A DNA stretch of 15,307 nt, taken from NCBI GenBank assembly GCA_029864225.1, contig JAOTTU010000034.1:1-15307 (forward strand), read 5' to 3'. Below are positions 6,619-14,065 of the stretch, piece by piece. How positions within the stretch are numbered: position 1 is the first letter of the stretch; the number at the start of each line of letters is the position of its first letter. The DNA comes from Gammaproteobacteria bacterium. GTDB lineage: Bacteria; Pseudomonadota; Gammaproteobacteria; UBA9214. The translations under genes were made by a program, and so were the position numbers. Under the pieces are notes generated by a model. It worked only from the letters and a program-made list of their open reading frames with translations, ran no database searches and was not told the origin of the DNA.

Positions 6619-6670
6619 TGGTATGATTATGAATCATGCGAACTATCAGTATCCAGTATTGTCTATCTGA
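6619..6670 (+). promoter_or_regulatory. Candidate promoters upstream of rpoE
   Basis: Two candidates lie in the 211-base spacer between nadB and rpoE. TGGTATGAT at 6619-6627 fits an extended -10 for the housekeeping sigma factor. GAACTA at 6640-6645 followed after 16 bases by TCTAT (6662-6666), overlapping TCTGA (6666-6670, spacing 20), resembles the GAACTT / TCTGA elements recognised by RpoE/AlgU. Autoregulation from such a promoter is well known for rpoE and algU. The match here is partial, so this is a hypothesis. A GC-rich potential stem (6560-6565 pairing with 6595-6600) lies just upstream. Confidence 0.4.
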
Positions 6671-6711
6671 CTGGATTACCGGGTTCCGGGTTTACAGGAG
6701 ACAGGGCCCGG

Positions 6712-7287
6712 ATGGGCGAGCGAACGATTGATCAGGCGCTGATCGAGAGGGTACAGAAAGGTGACAAGACGGCTTTTGATGTACTGGTGCTCAAGTACCA
6801 GCACAAGATCATCAAGCTGATCAACCGTTATGTCCGCGATCCCGACGAGGCACTGGATGTTGCCCAGGAGGCCTTTATCAAGGCCTACCGGGCCGTGGAA
6901 CGCTTTCGGGGGGATAGCGCGTTTTACACCTGGATGTACCGGATTGCCATCAATACCGCGAAGAATCACCTGGTCGCATCAGGCCGCCGGCCGCCGAGCG
7001 GCGATATCGATGCACAGGATGCGGAACAATATGAGGGTGCGGCCGGTCTCAAGGAATATGATACCCCGGAACACCTGATACTCCGGGACGAGATGCAGGC
7101 GACGATCACGAAAGCCATCGATGAGTTGCCCGAGGACCTGAAGACCGCGATCACCCTGCGGGAACTGGAAGGCATGAGTTATGAAGAGATCGCCCAGACC
7201 ATGGAATGTCCCATCGGGACGGTGCGCTCGAGGATCTTCAGGGCCAGGGATGCGATCGACACCAAATTGCAGCCGTTGTTGAAATAG
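6712..7287 (+). CDS. rpoE: Extracytoplasmic-function sigma factor RpoE (AlgU type)
   Basis: This 191-residue group IV sigma factor directs RNA polymerase to envelope-stress promoters. Region 2 spans about residues 10-90, with FDVLVLKYQHKIIKLINRYV, DEALDVAQEAFIKAYRA and FYTWMYRIAINTAKNHL. Region 4 spans about 130-185, with LPEDLKTAITLRELEGMSY, the helix-turn-helix block EEIAQTMECPIGTVRSRIF, and RARDAI. Length and sequence pattern match E. coli RpoE and Pseudomonas AlgU (191-193). The frame stays open upstream to 6529, but the ATG at 6712 begins the conserved MGERTIDQALIERVQKGD and has AGGAG about 11 bases before it. It heads the rpoE-rseA-rseB-rseC-degP cluster, the usual arrangement in which the anti-sigma factor is co-transcribed. 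Confidence 0.96.
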   Translation: MGERTIDQALIERVQKGDKTAFDVLVLKYQHKIIKLINRYVRDPDEALDVAQEAFIKAYRAVERFRGDSAFYTWMYRIAINTAKNHLVASGRRPPSGDIDAQDAEQYEGAAGLKEYDTPEHLILRDEMQATITKAIDELPEDLKTAITLRELEGMSYEEIAQTMECPIGTVRSRIFRARDAIDTKLQPLLK

Positions 7288-7307
7288 ATGGATACGGACG
7301 AGTGAAC

Positions 7308-7868
7308 ATGAAAGACAAGTTATACGAGCAGCTCTCGGCGCTGGTTGATGATGAATTGACCGGGCCGGAGCAGGCCCTGCTGGCGAGGCGCATTGGCCGT
7401 GACGCTGACCTGCACCGGCGGCTGTCACGTTACCAGCTGGTCAGCGACGCGCTGCAGAACCACTTGCCGTCGCAGGTCGATCCCGGGTTCTACAGGCGGG
7501 TACAGGCCGCGCTGCATGACGAACCGGCACTCCGCTCGGGCGGCTTCGGCGGATCCCGTTTCGGCGCACTGGTCAAGCCGCTGGCCGGCCTGGCCATTGC
7601 CGCCTCGGTGGCCGTTGTCGCGGTCCTCTCGATCCAGTCGGCACGCCAGGAAGAGGCGCCAGTGCCGGCCCTGGCAAGGGTGCCAGCCACCCAGGACTTC
7701 GTGCGGGTGCAGCAGGCATCCGGCCCCAGGGTGCAGCCACGGGTGGGCAAGAAGCTCGATATCTACATGGTGAACCACAACGAGTATGCCGTCAGCCGCG
7801 GCATGCAGGGCATGCTGCCCTATGTGCGCATTGTCGGGAATGAAGTAAGCCGTGACGGCAGGGAATAA
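7308..7868 (+). CDS. rseA: Anti-sigma-E factor RseA (MucA type)
   Basis: The 186-residue single-pass membrane protein holds RpoE inactive at the inner membrane. The N-terminal cytoplasmic domain (about 1-75, YEQLSALVDDELTGPEQALL and RRLSRYQLVSDALQN) is the sigma-binding RseA_N domain. A transmembrane helix spans about 88-109 (LVKPLAGLAIAASVAVVAVL). The periplasmic part ends with the conserved block YMVNHNEYAVSRGMQGMLPYVRIVG, where RseB binds in relatives. In known systems DegS- and RseP-type proteolysis of this protein releases the sigma factor; those proteases are not in this window. The ATG at 7308 is chosen; a GTG two codons earlier is possible. It begins 20 bases after rpoE and overlaps rseB by 17 bases, supporting one operon. 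Confidence 0.93.
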   Translation: MKDKLYEQLSALVDDELTGPEQALLARRIGRDADLHRRLSRYQLVSDALQNHLPSQVDPGFYRRVQAALHDEPALRSGGFGGSRFGALVKPLAGLAIAASVAVVAVLSIQSARQEEAPVPALARVPATQDFVRVQQASGPRVQPRVGKKLDIYMVNHNEYAVSRGMQGMLPYVRIVGNEVSRDGRE

Positions 7869-8841
7869 GGGAGTATGGTGGCCGGTCTTGCTGTTGCTGG
7901 CGGTGGCAGGTCAGGCCTCTGCACAGGACCAGGCACGCGAGTGGCTGGGCGACATGTCCCGGGCCCTGCAGACGCTCAACTACGACGGTACCTTTGTCTA
8001 CCTCCATGACGGCAAGCTGGAGGCCATGCGCATTATCCATCAGCTCGGCAGCACGGGCGAAAAGGAACGCCTGGTCTCGCTGACCGGCAGCGCCCGGGAG
8101 GTGCTGCGCGACGACGAGTCGGTCACTTGCATCATGCCTGACAGCAAGTCGGTTATGGTGGGCCAGAGCCGGCCGCGCCAGCTGTTGCCGATGGTGCCGC
8201 AGGATCTTGATTCCCTGCTCAGGTATTACCGCTTTGAGATGCTGGGCGAAGATCGCATATCCGGTTTTCAGGCGCGTACCGTTGCCATCACCCCCCGGGA
8301 CGAATACCGCTACGGCTACCGCTTCTGGATCGACACGGACAGCAAGCTGCTGCTCAAGTCCGATCTGACCGCTGTGGATGGCACAGCCATCGAGCAGGTT
8401 ATGTTTACCCGGCTGGACATCGGCAGCACGATTTCCGATGCCGCCCTGCAACCGTCACTCACCGGCAAGGGCTATGTCTGGTACCACCAGTCAGCTGAAG
8501 AGGCTACCGCGCCGCCGCAGATCGGCGAGACGCGCTGGTCCGTCGGGCGCCTGCCGGACGGCTTCAGTATGACGCACTACCAGCGCAAGCGCTTGCAGCC
8601 CGAGGGCCAGGATACCGAGCACATGGTGTTTAGCGACGGGCTGGCGACCGTGTCCGTCTACGTGGAGTCACTGTCGTCCGATAACGCCGAATTCATTGGC
8701 TTGTCAGGTATGGGCGCAATGAATGCCTTCGGCGCCATGGTCGACGGTCACCAGGTCACCGTGGTCGGCGAGGTGCCGGCGTTGACCGTGGAGATGATGG
8801 CGAGATCGGTCGCTTCCAGACAGGTATCGGCGCATGATTGA
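7852..8841 (+). CDS. rseB: Sigma-E regulatory protein RseB (MucB type)
   Basis: The 329-residue periplasmic protein binds the periplasmic tail of RseA and protects it from DegS, releasing it when it senses lipoproteins or lipopolysaccharide intermediates. A signal peptide (residues 1-24, hydrophobic WWPVLLLLAVAG, cleavage near ASA) precedes the large MucB/RseB domain (about 27-200, beginning AREWLGDMSRALQTLNYDGT) and the small C-terminal domain (about 225-320, with GDTEHMVFSDGLATVSVYVE-like sequence). Translation must begin at the GTG at 7852, because no in-frame ATG precedes the signal peptide. That start lies 17 bases inside rseA, suggesting coupled translation. Its stop overlaps rseC by 8 bases. 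Confidence 0.93.
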   Translation: MTAGNKGVWWPVLLLLAVAGQASAQDQAREWLGDMSRALQTLNYDGTFVYLHDGKLEAMRIIHQLGSTGEKERLVSLTGSAREVLRDDESVTCIMPDSKSVMVGQSRPRQLLPMVPQDLDSLLRYYRFEMLGEDRISGFQARTVAITPRDEYRYGYRFWIDTDSKLLLKSDLTAVDGTAIEQVMFTRLDIGSTISDAALQPSLTGKGYVWYHQSAEEATAPPQIGETRWSVGRLPDGFSMTHYQRKRLQPEGQDTEHMVFSDGLATVSVYVESLSSDNAEFIGLSGMGAMNAFGAMVDGHQVTVVGEVPALTVEMMARSVASRQVSAHD

Positions 8842-9295
8842 AGAAATCGGTCAGGTGGTCGAGGTGCAGGGCGACTACGCCTGGGTGGAAACCGGGCCTG
8901 CCACCAGCTGCGGATCGTGCAGTGTGCGGAAAGGCTGTGGAACATCGGTGCTGGCATCGTTATTCGGGCGGCGGCGCTCGCCGCTGCGTGCACTCAACCG
9001 GGCCGGTGCCCGGGCCGGTGAGCAGGTGGTGATCGGAATATCGGAGTCCAGCCTGGTGCGCGGCTCCCTGGCCGTGTACATGGCGCCGCTGGCGGGCTTG
9101 CTGGCCGGTGCCGTGGCGGGCCGCTATATCGGCATGGAACTGTTGCCGGGCCATGCCGAATTGGCAAGCATTGTGGGTGCCGTCACCGGCCTGCTGGCCG
9201 GTCTCGCCTGGCTCAGGTTTTTCAGCCAGGCGTCTGAGCGAGACGAGCGCTACCAGCCTGTTATTCTGCGTCACCAGATTGCCACGGGCCGGTAG
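8834..9295 (+). CDS. rseC: RseC/MucC-family membrane protein
   Basis: The 153-residue protein has a cytoplasmic N-terminal domain with Cys26, Cys29 and Cys35 (SCGSCSVRKGCG), typical of RseC and suggestive of metal or iron-sulfur binding. Two transmembrane helices follow, near 76-96 (GSLAVYMAPLAGLLAGAVAG) and 107-127. E. coli RseC has an additional upstream cysteine that is a threonine here (Thr20). RseC is a mild positive modulator of sigma-E activity and has also been linked to SoxR reduction in E. coli. The mechanism is not settled. Its ATG overlaps the rseB stop (ATGATTGA), so it is in the same operon. Confidence 0.92.
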   Translation: MIEEIGQVVEVQGDYAWVETGPATSCGSCSVRKGCGTSVLASLFGRRRSPLRALNRAGARAGEQVVIGISESSLVRGSLAVYMAPLAGLLAGAVAGRYIGMELLPGHAELASIVGAVTGLLAGLAWLRFFSQASERDERYQPVILRHQIATGR

Positions 9296-9352
9296 CAAGA
9301 CGCTGTTCACTGCTGGCGGCCAGTTGGAGTTTTTTTCAAGCAGTATGGAGAA

Positions 9353-10786
9353 ATGAACATGTCTAATAAACGTATTATCCCTGGCTATCCCCTGTTGGTG
9401 TTGCTGTCCCTGTTCATTGCGGTACAGTCTGCGCAGGCACAACACCTTCCCGGTTTCACCGAGCTGGTCAAGAAGGCCGCCCCCGCCGTTGTCAATATCA
9501 GCACCACGCAGAAGGTGAAAAGCGGCGTGCCGCAGCTGCCTGAGGGTTTCGAGATCCCGCAACTGCCGGAGGGCAGCCCCTTCGGCGAGCTGTTCAAGCA
9601 CTTCTTCGACCAGGAAGAAGGCGAGCCCAGCCTGCGTGATGCGCAATCACTGGGCTCGGGTTCCATCATATCCGCCGATGGCTACATTCTGACGAACTAC
9701 CACGTGGTCAAGAATGCCGATGAGATCATCGTGCGTCTCAACGACCGGCGGGAGTTGCGCGGTGAGGTCATCGGCACGGACAAGCGTAGTGATATCGCAC
9801 TGCTCAAGATCGATGCCGATGACCTGCCGGTGGCCAAGATCGGCAAGTCCAGCTCCCTGCAGGTGGGTGAATGGGTGCTGGCGATCGGCTCGCCGTTTGG
9901 TTTCGATTACTCGGCGACGGCCGGCATCGTCAGTGCCAAGGGCCGCAGCCTGCCACGGGAAAACTATGTACCCTTCATCCAGACGGATGTTGCCATCAAC
10001 CCGGGCAACTCCGGTGGGCCGTTGTTCAACCAGGCCGGCGAGGTGGTCGGGGTGAATTCGCAGATCTACAGCCGCACCGGTGGCTACATGGGCCTGTCCT
10101 TCGCCATTCCAATCGAGGTGGCGATGGACGTGGCGGACCAGCTCAAGACCAAGGGCCATGTCAGCCGCGGCTGGCTGGGGGTGCTGATCCAGGATATTAC
10201 CCTGGATCTGGCCGAGTCCTTCGGCATGAAGCAACCGCGTGGCGCACTGGTTGCCAAGGTACTGGAGGACAGCCCGGCCGAGGATGCCGGATTCAGGGTG
10301 GGCGATGTCATTGTTGCCTTCAATGGCAAGGCAATCAAGGATTCGGCCAGTCTGCCGCCGATTGTCGGCAGCACCAAGGTGGGCGTATTTGTGCCGGTCG
10401 ATATCATTCGCGACCGCAACCAGGCCGTGGTCAACGTCAAACTGGGAGAGTTGCCCGAGGATGCCGCGGTTGCCAAGCTGCATAAGCCGGCGGTTGAAAA
10501 GGCCAACCGCCTTGGTGTCACCGTTTTGGACCTGACGGACAAGCAAAAACAGGAATTCGAACTGGCAAATGGCGTGGTGGTCGAGCGGCTGGTTGACGGT
10601 GCGGCATCCAAAGCCGGCGTGCGCAAGGGTGACATCATCCTCAGCCTTAACAACGAAACCGTCAACAACAGCGCGCAGTTTCAGGAACTCGTCGAGGCCC
10701 TGCCCGTCAACAAGTCCGTAGCGGTGCTGGTGCAGCGTGGCAGCAGCCCGACCTTCCTTGCCATCAAGGTGCCGGACGAAGACTGA
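9353..10786 (+). CDS. degP: Periplasmic serine protease DegP/MucD (HtrA family)
   Basis: The 477-residue protease-chaperone degrades or refolds damaged envelope proteins. A signal peptide (about 1-29, ending AQAQ) is followed by the trypsin-like domain with the catalytic triad His117 (LTNYHVVKNAD), Asp147 (RSDIALLKID) and Ser220 (INPGNSGGPLF). Two PDZ domains follow at about 265-355 (carboxylate loop RGWLGV) and 390-470. Between signal and protease core is a QLPEGFEIPQLPEG segment, the LA-loop region of DegP/DegQ. ATG 9353 follows GGAGAA; an in-frame ATG at 9359 is an alternative. It closes the sigma-E cluster as mucD does in Pseudomonas, 57 bases after rseC. A weak stem followed by a T-run lies in that gap. 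Confidence 0.95.
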   Translation: MNMSNKRIIPGYPLLVLLSLFIAVQSAQAQHLPGFTELVKKAAPAVVNISTTQKVKSGVPQLPEGFEIPQLPEGSPFGELFKHFFDQEEGEPSLRDAQSLGSGSIISADGYILTNYHVVKNADEIIVRLNDRRELRGEVIGTDKRSDIALLKIDADDLPVAKIGKSSSLQVGEWVLAIGSPFGFDYSATAGIVSAKGRSLPRENYVPFIQTDVAINPGNSGGPLFNQAGEVVGVNSQIYSRTGGYMGLSFAIPIEVAMDVADQLKTKGHVSRGWLGVLIQDITLDLAESFGMKQPRGALVAKVLEDSPAEDAGFRVGDVIVAFNGKAIKDSASLPPIVGSTKVGVFVPVDIIRDRNQAVVNVKLGELPEDAAVAKLHKPAVEKANRLGVTVLDLTDKQKQEFELANGVVVERLVDGAASKAGVRKGDIILSLNNETVNNSAQFQELVEALPVNKSVAVLVQRGSSPTFLAIKVPDED

Positions 10787-10816
10787 TTGGGTTTTTGTAA
10801 CCGGTACGGGTCGAAT

Positions 10817-11059
10817 TTGACACACCATCTGACGGTGTTCGCACGGGCGGGTTGTCACCTGTGCGACGACATGGTGCTGGAGCTGCAGCGCCTGAAACCC
10901 GCCCTGGGTTTCGAATATTGCGTCCGTGACGTCGATGACGACCCTGTGCTGGTCAGCCAGTACGGGGAGCGGGTGCCGGTGCTGGTCGCCGGCGACACCG
11001 AGTTGTGCAGCTATTTTCTCGATGAACAGGGCCTGCGCGAGTATTTCCTCCCGTCCTGA
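10817..11059 (+). CDS. Small glutaredoxin-like protein (DUF836 family)
   Basis: This protein of about 80 residues has a thioredoxin/glutaredoxin-like N-terminal strand followed by the redox motif AGCHLCDD (CxxC) and a C-terminal RVPVLVAGDTELC stretch carrying the cis-proline of the fold. It fits the DUF836 glutaredoxin-like family; the reductant and client are unknown. No ATG precedes the motif. TTG at 10817 gives a normal-length N-terminus (MTHHLTVFARAGCHLC). A TTG at 10787 directly after the degP stop would add ten residues that do not look conserved. With no signal peptide it should be cytosolic. It follows degP closely and may be read from the same message. Confidence 0.78.
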   Translation: MTHHLTVFARAGCHLCDDMVLELQRLKPALGFEYCVRDVDDDPVLVSQYGERVPVLVAGDTELCSYFLDEQGLREYFLPS

Positions 11060-11064
11060 ACGTG

Positions 11065-11090
11065 TATAATAAAAAAACCTTAATTATAAT
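11065..11090 (+). promoter_or_regulatory. Candidate -10 boxes upstream of lepA
   Basis: Two perfect TATAAT hexamers (11065-11070 and 11085-11090) stand in an AT-rich patch directly after the glutaredoxin-like gene and about 160-180 bases before lepA. Neither has a convincing -35 box at 16-18 bases. A long leader to lepA would follow, containing CCTTGT and ACAAGG segments (near 11112-11152) that could pair and a short upstream reading frame. Confidence 0.35.
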
Positions 11091-11180
11091 CAGCTAGTTA
11101 ACTTTTCGGCCTTGTAGCTGTAATCAGCCATCACGGAGTTGCACCGACAAGGGAAGCGTATTCCTCTCACAGGGACCACC

Positions 11181-11249
11181 ATGCCTGTTCTCCATCCGGT
11201 ACGACACGTCTGCCGGGCCTGGCCTTGCGCCCCTGATTATCAGCCATGA
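11181..11249 (+). CDS. Putative 22-codon leader reading frame overlapping lepA start
   Basis: An ATG at 11181 preceded at good spacing by AGGGA (11171-11175) opens a frame of 22 codons beginning MPVLHPVRH and ending APDYQP. Its TGA stop (11247-11249) overlaps the lepA ATG (11246) in an ATGA arrangement. The lepA start itself lacks a purine-rich ribosome site (the bases before it read CTGATTATCAGCC), so translation of this frame could deliver ribosomes to lepA. The peptide has two cysteines, several prolines, arginines and histidines and no recognised homologue. It may be chance; no protein evidence can be drawn from one sequence. Confidence 0.4.
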   Translation: MPVLHPVRHVCRAWPCAPDYQP

Positions 11250-13048
11250 CCGACCGTCAACACGTCCGCAACTTTTCCATCATTGCCCATATCGACCACG
11301 GGAAATCAACCCTGGCCGACCGTTTTATCCAGATCTGCGGTGGCCTGAACGAGCGCGAGATGGAGGAGCAGGTCCTGGATTCAATGGATCTGGAGCGGGA
11401 GCGCGGGATCACCATCAAGGCGCAGAGCGTTTCCCTGGAGTACCAGGCCCGCAACGGCGAGACCTACGTGCTGAACCTGATCGATACCCCGGGCCATGTT
11501 GATTTTTCCTATGAGGTGTCACGGTCGCTGGCCGCTTGCGAAGGGGCCCTGCTGATTGTCGATGCCGCCCAGGGCGTGGAGGCGCAAAGCGTGGCCAACT
11601 GCTATACCGCCATCGAGCAGGGCCTCGAGGTGGTGCCGGTGCTGAACAAGATCGACTTGCCATCGGCCGAGCCTGAACGGGTGATCCACGAGATCGAGGA
11701 GATCATCGGCATCGAGGCGGGGGATGCCGTGCGGGTCAGTGCCAAGACCGGTGAGGGCGTTGTCGACCTGCTGGAGTCCCTGATCGACAAGATCCCGGCC
11801 CCGGCGGGGGATACCGAGGCGCCGCTGCGGGCGCTGATCATCGATTCCTGGTTCGACAATTACGTCGGGGTGATCTCGCTGGTGCGGGTGGTTGAAGGCA
11901 GGCTGAGGCGTCGCGAAAAGATTCGCATCATGTCGACCGGGCGCAGTTTCCAGGTCGAGAAACTGGGGATCTTCACGCCCAAGCAGGTGGAACGGGATTT
12001 CATCCAGGCAGGTGACGTGGGCTTCGTGTTCGCTGGCATCAAGGACATCGAGGGTGCGCCGGTCGGTGATACCATCACGAGCGCCGACCGGCCGGCCGAC
12101 GGGCCCCTGCCGGGCTTCATGATGGTGCAGCCGCGGGTGTTTGCCGGCCTGTTTCCGGTCAGTTCCGACGACTATGAAAACCTGCGCGAGGCCCTGCAGA
12201 AACTTCGCCTCAACGATGCCGCCTTGCATTATGAACCGGAGACCTCCACGGCACTGGGGTTCGGGTTTCGCTGCGGTTTCCTGGGCATGCTGCACATGGA
12301 AATTGTGCAGGAGCGACTGGAACGTGAATACGACCTCGACCTCATCACCACCGCGCCGACGGTGATTTATGAGGTCCAAACGACCAAGGGCGAGATCATC
12401 CAGATTGATAACCCGGCCAGCCTGCCGCCCGTTAACCAGATCGAGGAAATCCGCGAACCGATTATCGAGGCCAATATCCTGGTTCCACAGGACTACCTGG
12501 GTGCAGTCATCACCCTGTGCATGGAGAAGCGCGGGGTCCAGAAGAACATGCAGTATCTCGGCAACCAGGTGTCGCTCAGCTATGAACTGCCGATGAGCGA
12601 GATCGTGCTCGATTTCTTCGACCGGCTGAAATCGGTAAGCCGGGGCTATGCCTCCTTTGACTACCACTTCGTGCGCTTTCAGTCGGCACCCCTGGTCAAG
12701 CTTGATATACTGATTAATGCTGAACGTGTGGACGCGCTGTCGGTGATCGTGCACCGGGATGTGGCACAGTGGCGCGGCCGCGCCCTGGCGGTCAAGATGA
12801 AAGAACTGATTCCACGCCAGATGTACGATGTCGCCATCCAGTCCGCGATCGGTTCGCAGGTCATCGCGCGCACCAATGTGAAGGCCATGCGCAAGAATGT
12901 GACGGCCAAGTGCTACGGGGGTGACGTGACGCGCAAGCGCAAGCTGCTGGAGAAGCAGAAGGCCGGCAAGAAACGCATGAAACAGTTCGGCAAGGTGGAG
13001 ATCCCCCAGGCCGCCTTCCTCGCGGTATTGCGGGTCGATAATGACTGA
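11246..13048 (+). CDS. lepA: Elongation factor 4 (LepA), ribosome-associated GTPase
   Basis: The 600-residue GTPase acts on ribosomes, where it has been proposed to promote back-translocation and to help initiation or assembly. The G domain carries the P-loop AHIDHGKST (14-22), RERGIT switch (51-56), DTPGH (80-84) and NKID (134-137). Beta-barrel and EF-G-like domains follow, including GFRCGFLGMLHMEIVQERLE, and the C-terminal EF4-specific domain contains YDVAIQSAIGSQVIARTNVK and GDVTRKRKLLEKQKAGKKRMK. Length is normal (about 600). The ATG at 11246 gives the usual MTDxxHxRNFSIIAHIDHGKST start, but it has no Shine-Dalgarno sequence and overlaps the stop of a 22-codon upstream frame. Confidence 0.97.
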   Translation: MTDRQHVRNFSIIAHIDHGKSTLADRFIQICGGLNEREMEEQVLDSMDLERERGITIKAQSVSLEYQARNGETYVLNLIDTPGHVDFSYEVSRSLAACEGALLIVDAAQGVEAQSVANCYTAIEQGLEVVPVLNKIDLPSAEPERVIHEIEEIIGIEAGDAVRVSAKTGEGVVDLLESLIDKIPAPAGDTEAPLRALIIDSWFDNYVGVISLVRVVEGRLRRREKIRIMSTGRSFQVEKLGIFTPKQVERDFIQAGDVGFVFAGIKDIEGAPVGDTITSADRPADGPLPGFMMVQPRVFAGLFPVSSDDYENLREALQKLRLNDAALHYEPETSTALGFGFRCGFLGMLHMEIVQERLEREYDLDLITTAPTVIYEVQTTKGEIIQIDNPASLPPVNQIEEIREPIIEANILVPQDYLGAVITLCMEKRGVQKNMQYLGNQVSLSYELPMSEIVLDFFDRLKSVSRGYASFDYHFVRFQSAPLVKLDILINAERVDALSVIVHRDVAQWRGRALAVKMKELIPRQMYDVAIQSAIGSQVIARTNVKAMRKNVTAKCYGGDVTRKRKLLEKQKAGKKRMKQFGKVEIPQAAFLAVLRVDND

Positions 13049-13151
13049 TCATCCGGCCGGGGCTGATTTTCAGGTATCTGAATATTATATAAAAAATTCA
13101 ATTCTCCGCGTCCCCGGCGGCGGCGTCATGGGGTGCGGGGTGGCATGCGCC

Positions 13152-13157
13152 TATAAT
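13152..13157 (+). promoter_or_regulatory. Candidate -10 box for lepB
   Basis: A perfect TATAAT lies 59 bases upstream of the lepB ATG, within the 167-base lepA-lepB spacer. No clear -35 hexamer is present (the region is G-rich). An AT-rich block at 13081-13101 is upstream. The long spacer suggests lepB-DUF4845-rnc-era may have a promoter of its own in addition to read-through from lepA. Confidence 0.35.
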
Positions 13158-13215
13158 TCGGTGCCGGCTTTGCCAATGGCCCGGGTGAATTGACCCAACG
13201 AAGGATGAAGGATTC

Positions 13216-14043
13216 ATGAACTTTGATTTTCCAACCCTGCTGGTTACCGCGACCCTGTTTACCGGTTTTGCGTGGGCGGTCGATGCCCTTGCCTGGGCCC
13301 CGCGTCGGCGTGCCAGAGCAGGGGAGTTGGTGCGCGCGGGCAATGCCTCGGACTCGGAGCAGGTTGCAGCGGTACTAAAGGAGCCGACCTGGGTCGAATA
13401 CTGCAAGTCATTCTTCCCGGTCATCCTGGCGGTGCTGCTGCTGCGTTCATTTCTGGTCGAGCCGTTCCGCATTCCCTCCGGATCCATGATGCCGACACTG
13501 CTGGTGGGTGATTTCATCCTGGTCAACAAATACGCCTATGGAATCCGCCTGCCGGTACTGAATACCAAGGTGATCGAAATTGGCGAACCGCAACGCGGTG
13601 ATGTGGTGGTCTTCAGGTATCCCAAGGATCCCTCGGTGGATTACATCAAGCGGGTGGTGGGCATTCCCGGGGACCGAATCGGTTACTATGACAAGGTGCT
13701 CTATATCAATGGCAAGTCGGCCGGGCAGGTGTCCGCCGGTGTTTATGTCGGCAAGGGTTCCGGTATCTCCATGTCGGGCGCCAGCGAGCGCAGTGAAACC
13801 CTGGGCGAGATCGAGCACAATATCCTGGTGATGTCGCGCACCCCCGGGCTGGAAGGGGAATACATGGTACGTGAAGGCGAATATTTTGTGATGGGTGACA
13901 ATCGTGATAATAGTAACGACAGTCGCTACTGGGGGCCGGTGCCGGAAACGCATCTGGTGGGCAAGGCGTTCCGGATCTGGATGAACTGGGATTCCGCCAA
14001 CGGGGGCGTCGGTCTGGATCGGATCGGCATGAAAATTCAATAG
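13216..14043 (+). CDS. lepB: Signal peptidase I
   Basis: The 275-residue inner-membrane enzyme removes signal peptides from exported proteins. Two transmembrane segments lie near 6-27 and 66-82. The periplasmic catalytic domain has Ser90 in RIPSGSMMPTL (box B) and Lys145 in DYIKRVVGIPGD (box D), the serine-lysine dyad with the same spacing as in E. coli. GDNRDNSNDSRYWG (box E) lies near 229-242. It is shorter than E. coli LepB (about 324) and close to the Pseudomonas enzyme. ATG at 13216 follows a good site (AAGGATGAAGGA). It precedes DUF4845 by 22 bases in a conserved lepB-DUF4845-rnc-era order. Confidence 0.96.
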   Translation: MNFDFPTLLVTATLFTGFAWAVDALAWAPRRRARAGELVRAGNASDSEQVAAVLKEPTWVEYCKSFFPVILAVLLLRSFLVEPFRIPSGSMMPTLLVGDFILVNKYAYGIRLPVLNTKVIEIGEPQRGDVVVFRYPKDPSVDYIKRVVGIPGDRIGYYDKVLYINGKSAGQVSAGVYVGKGSGISMSGASERSETLGEIEHNILVMSRTPGLEGEYMVREGEYFVMGDNRDNSNDSRYWGPVPETHLVGKAFRIWMNWDSANGGVGLDRIGMKIQ

Positions 14044-14065
14044 GACAGCTGCAAGGGAGAACAGT

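Noticed and set aside
6529..6711. N-terminal extension of rpoE
   Set aside because: The frame is open, but the conserved protein starts at 6712, the extension shows no family similarity and contains the promoter candidates.
9312..9336. Terminator or attenuator between rseC and degP (CTGG/CCAG stem and T-run)
   Set aside because: The stem is only four to five pairs and nine bases separate it from the T-run; too weak to list as a feature.
9647..10858. A 403-codon open frame on the minus strand across degP
   Set aside because: Antisense shadow of degP; composition lacks any protein-family pattern.
11519..12754. A 411-codon open frame on the minus strand across lepA
   Set aside because: It is a mirror of the lepA coding frame, rich in His/Asp/Arg/Gln strings typical of antisense frames, without motifs.
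13049..13073. Terminator after lepA (ATCA...TGAT stem and TTTT)
   Set aside because: Pairing is broken and short; not separable from chance.
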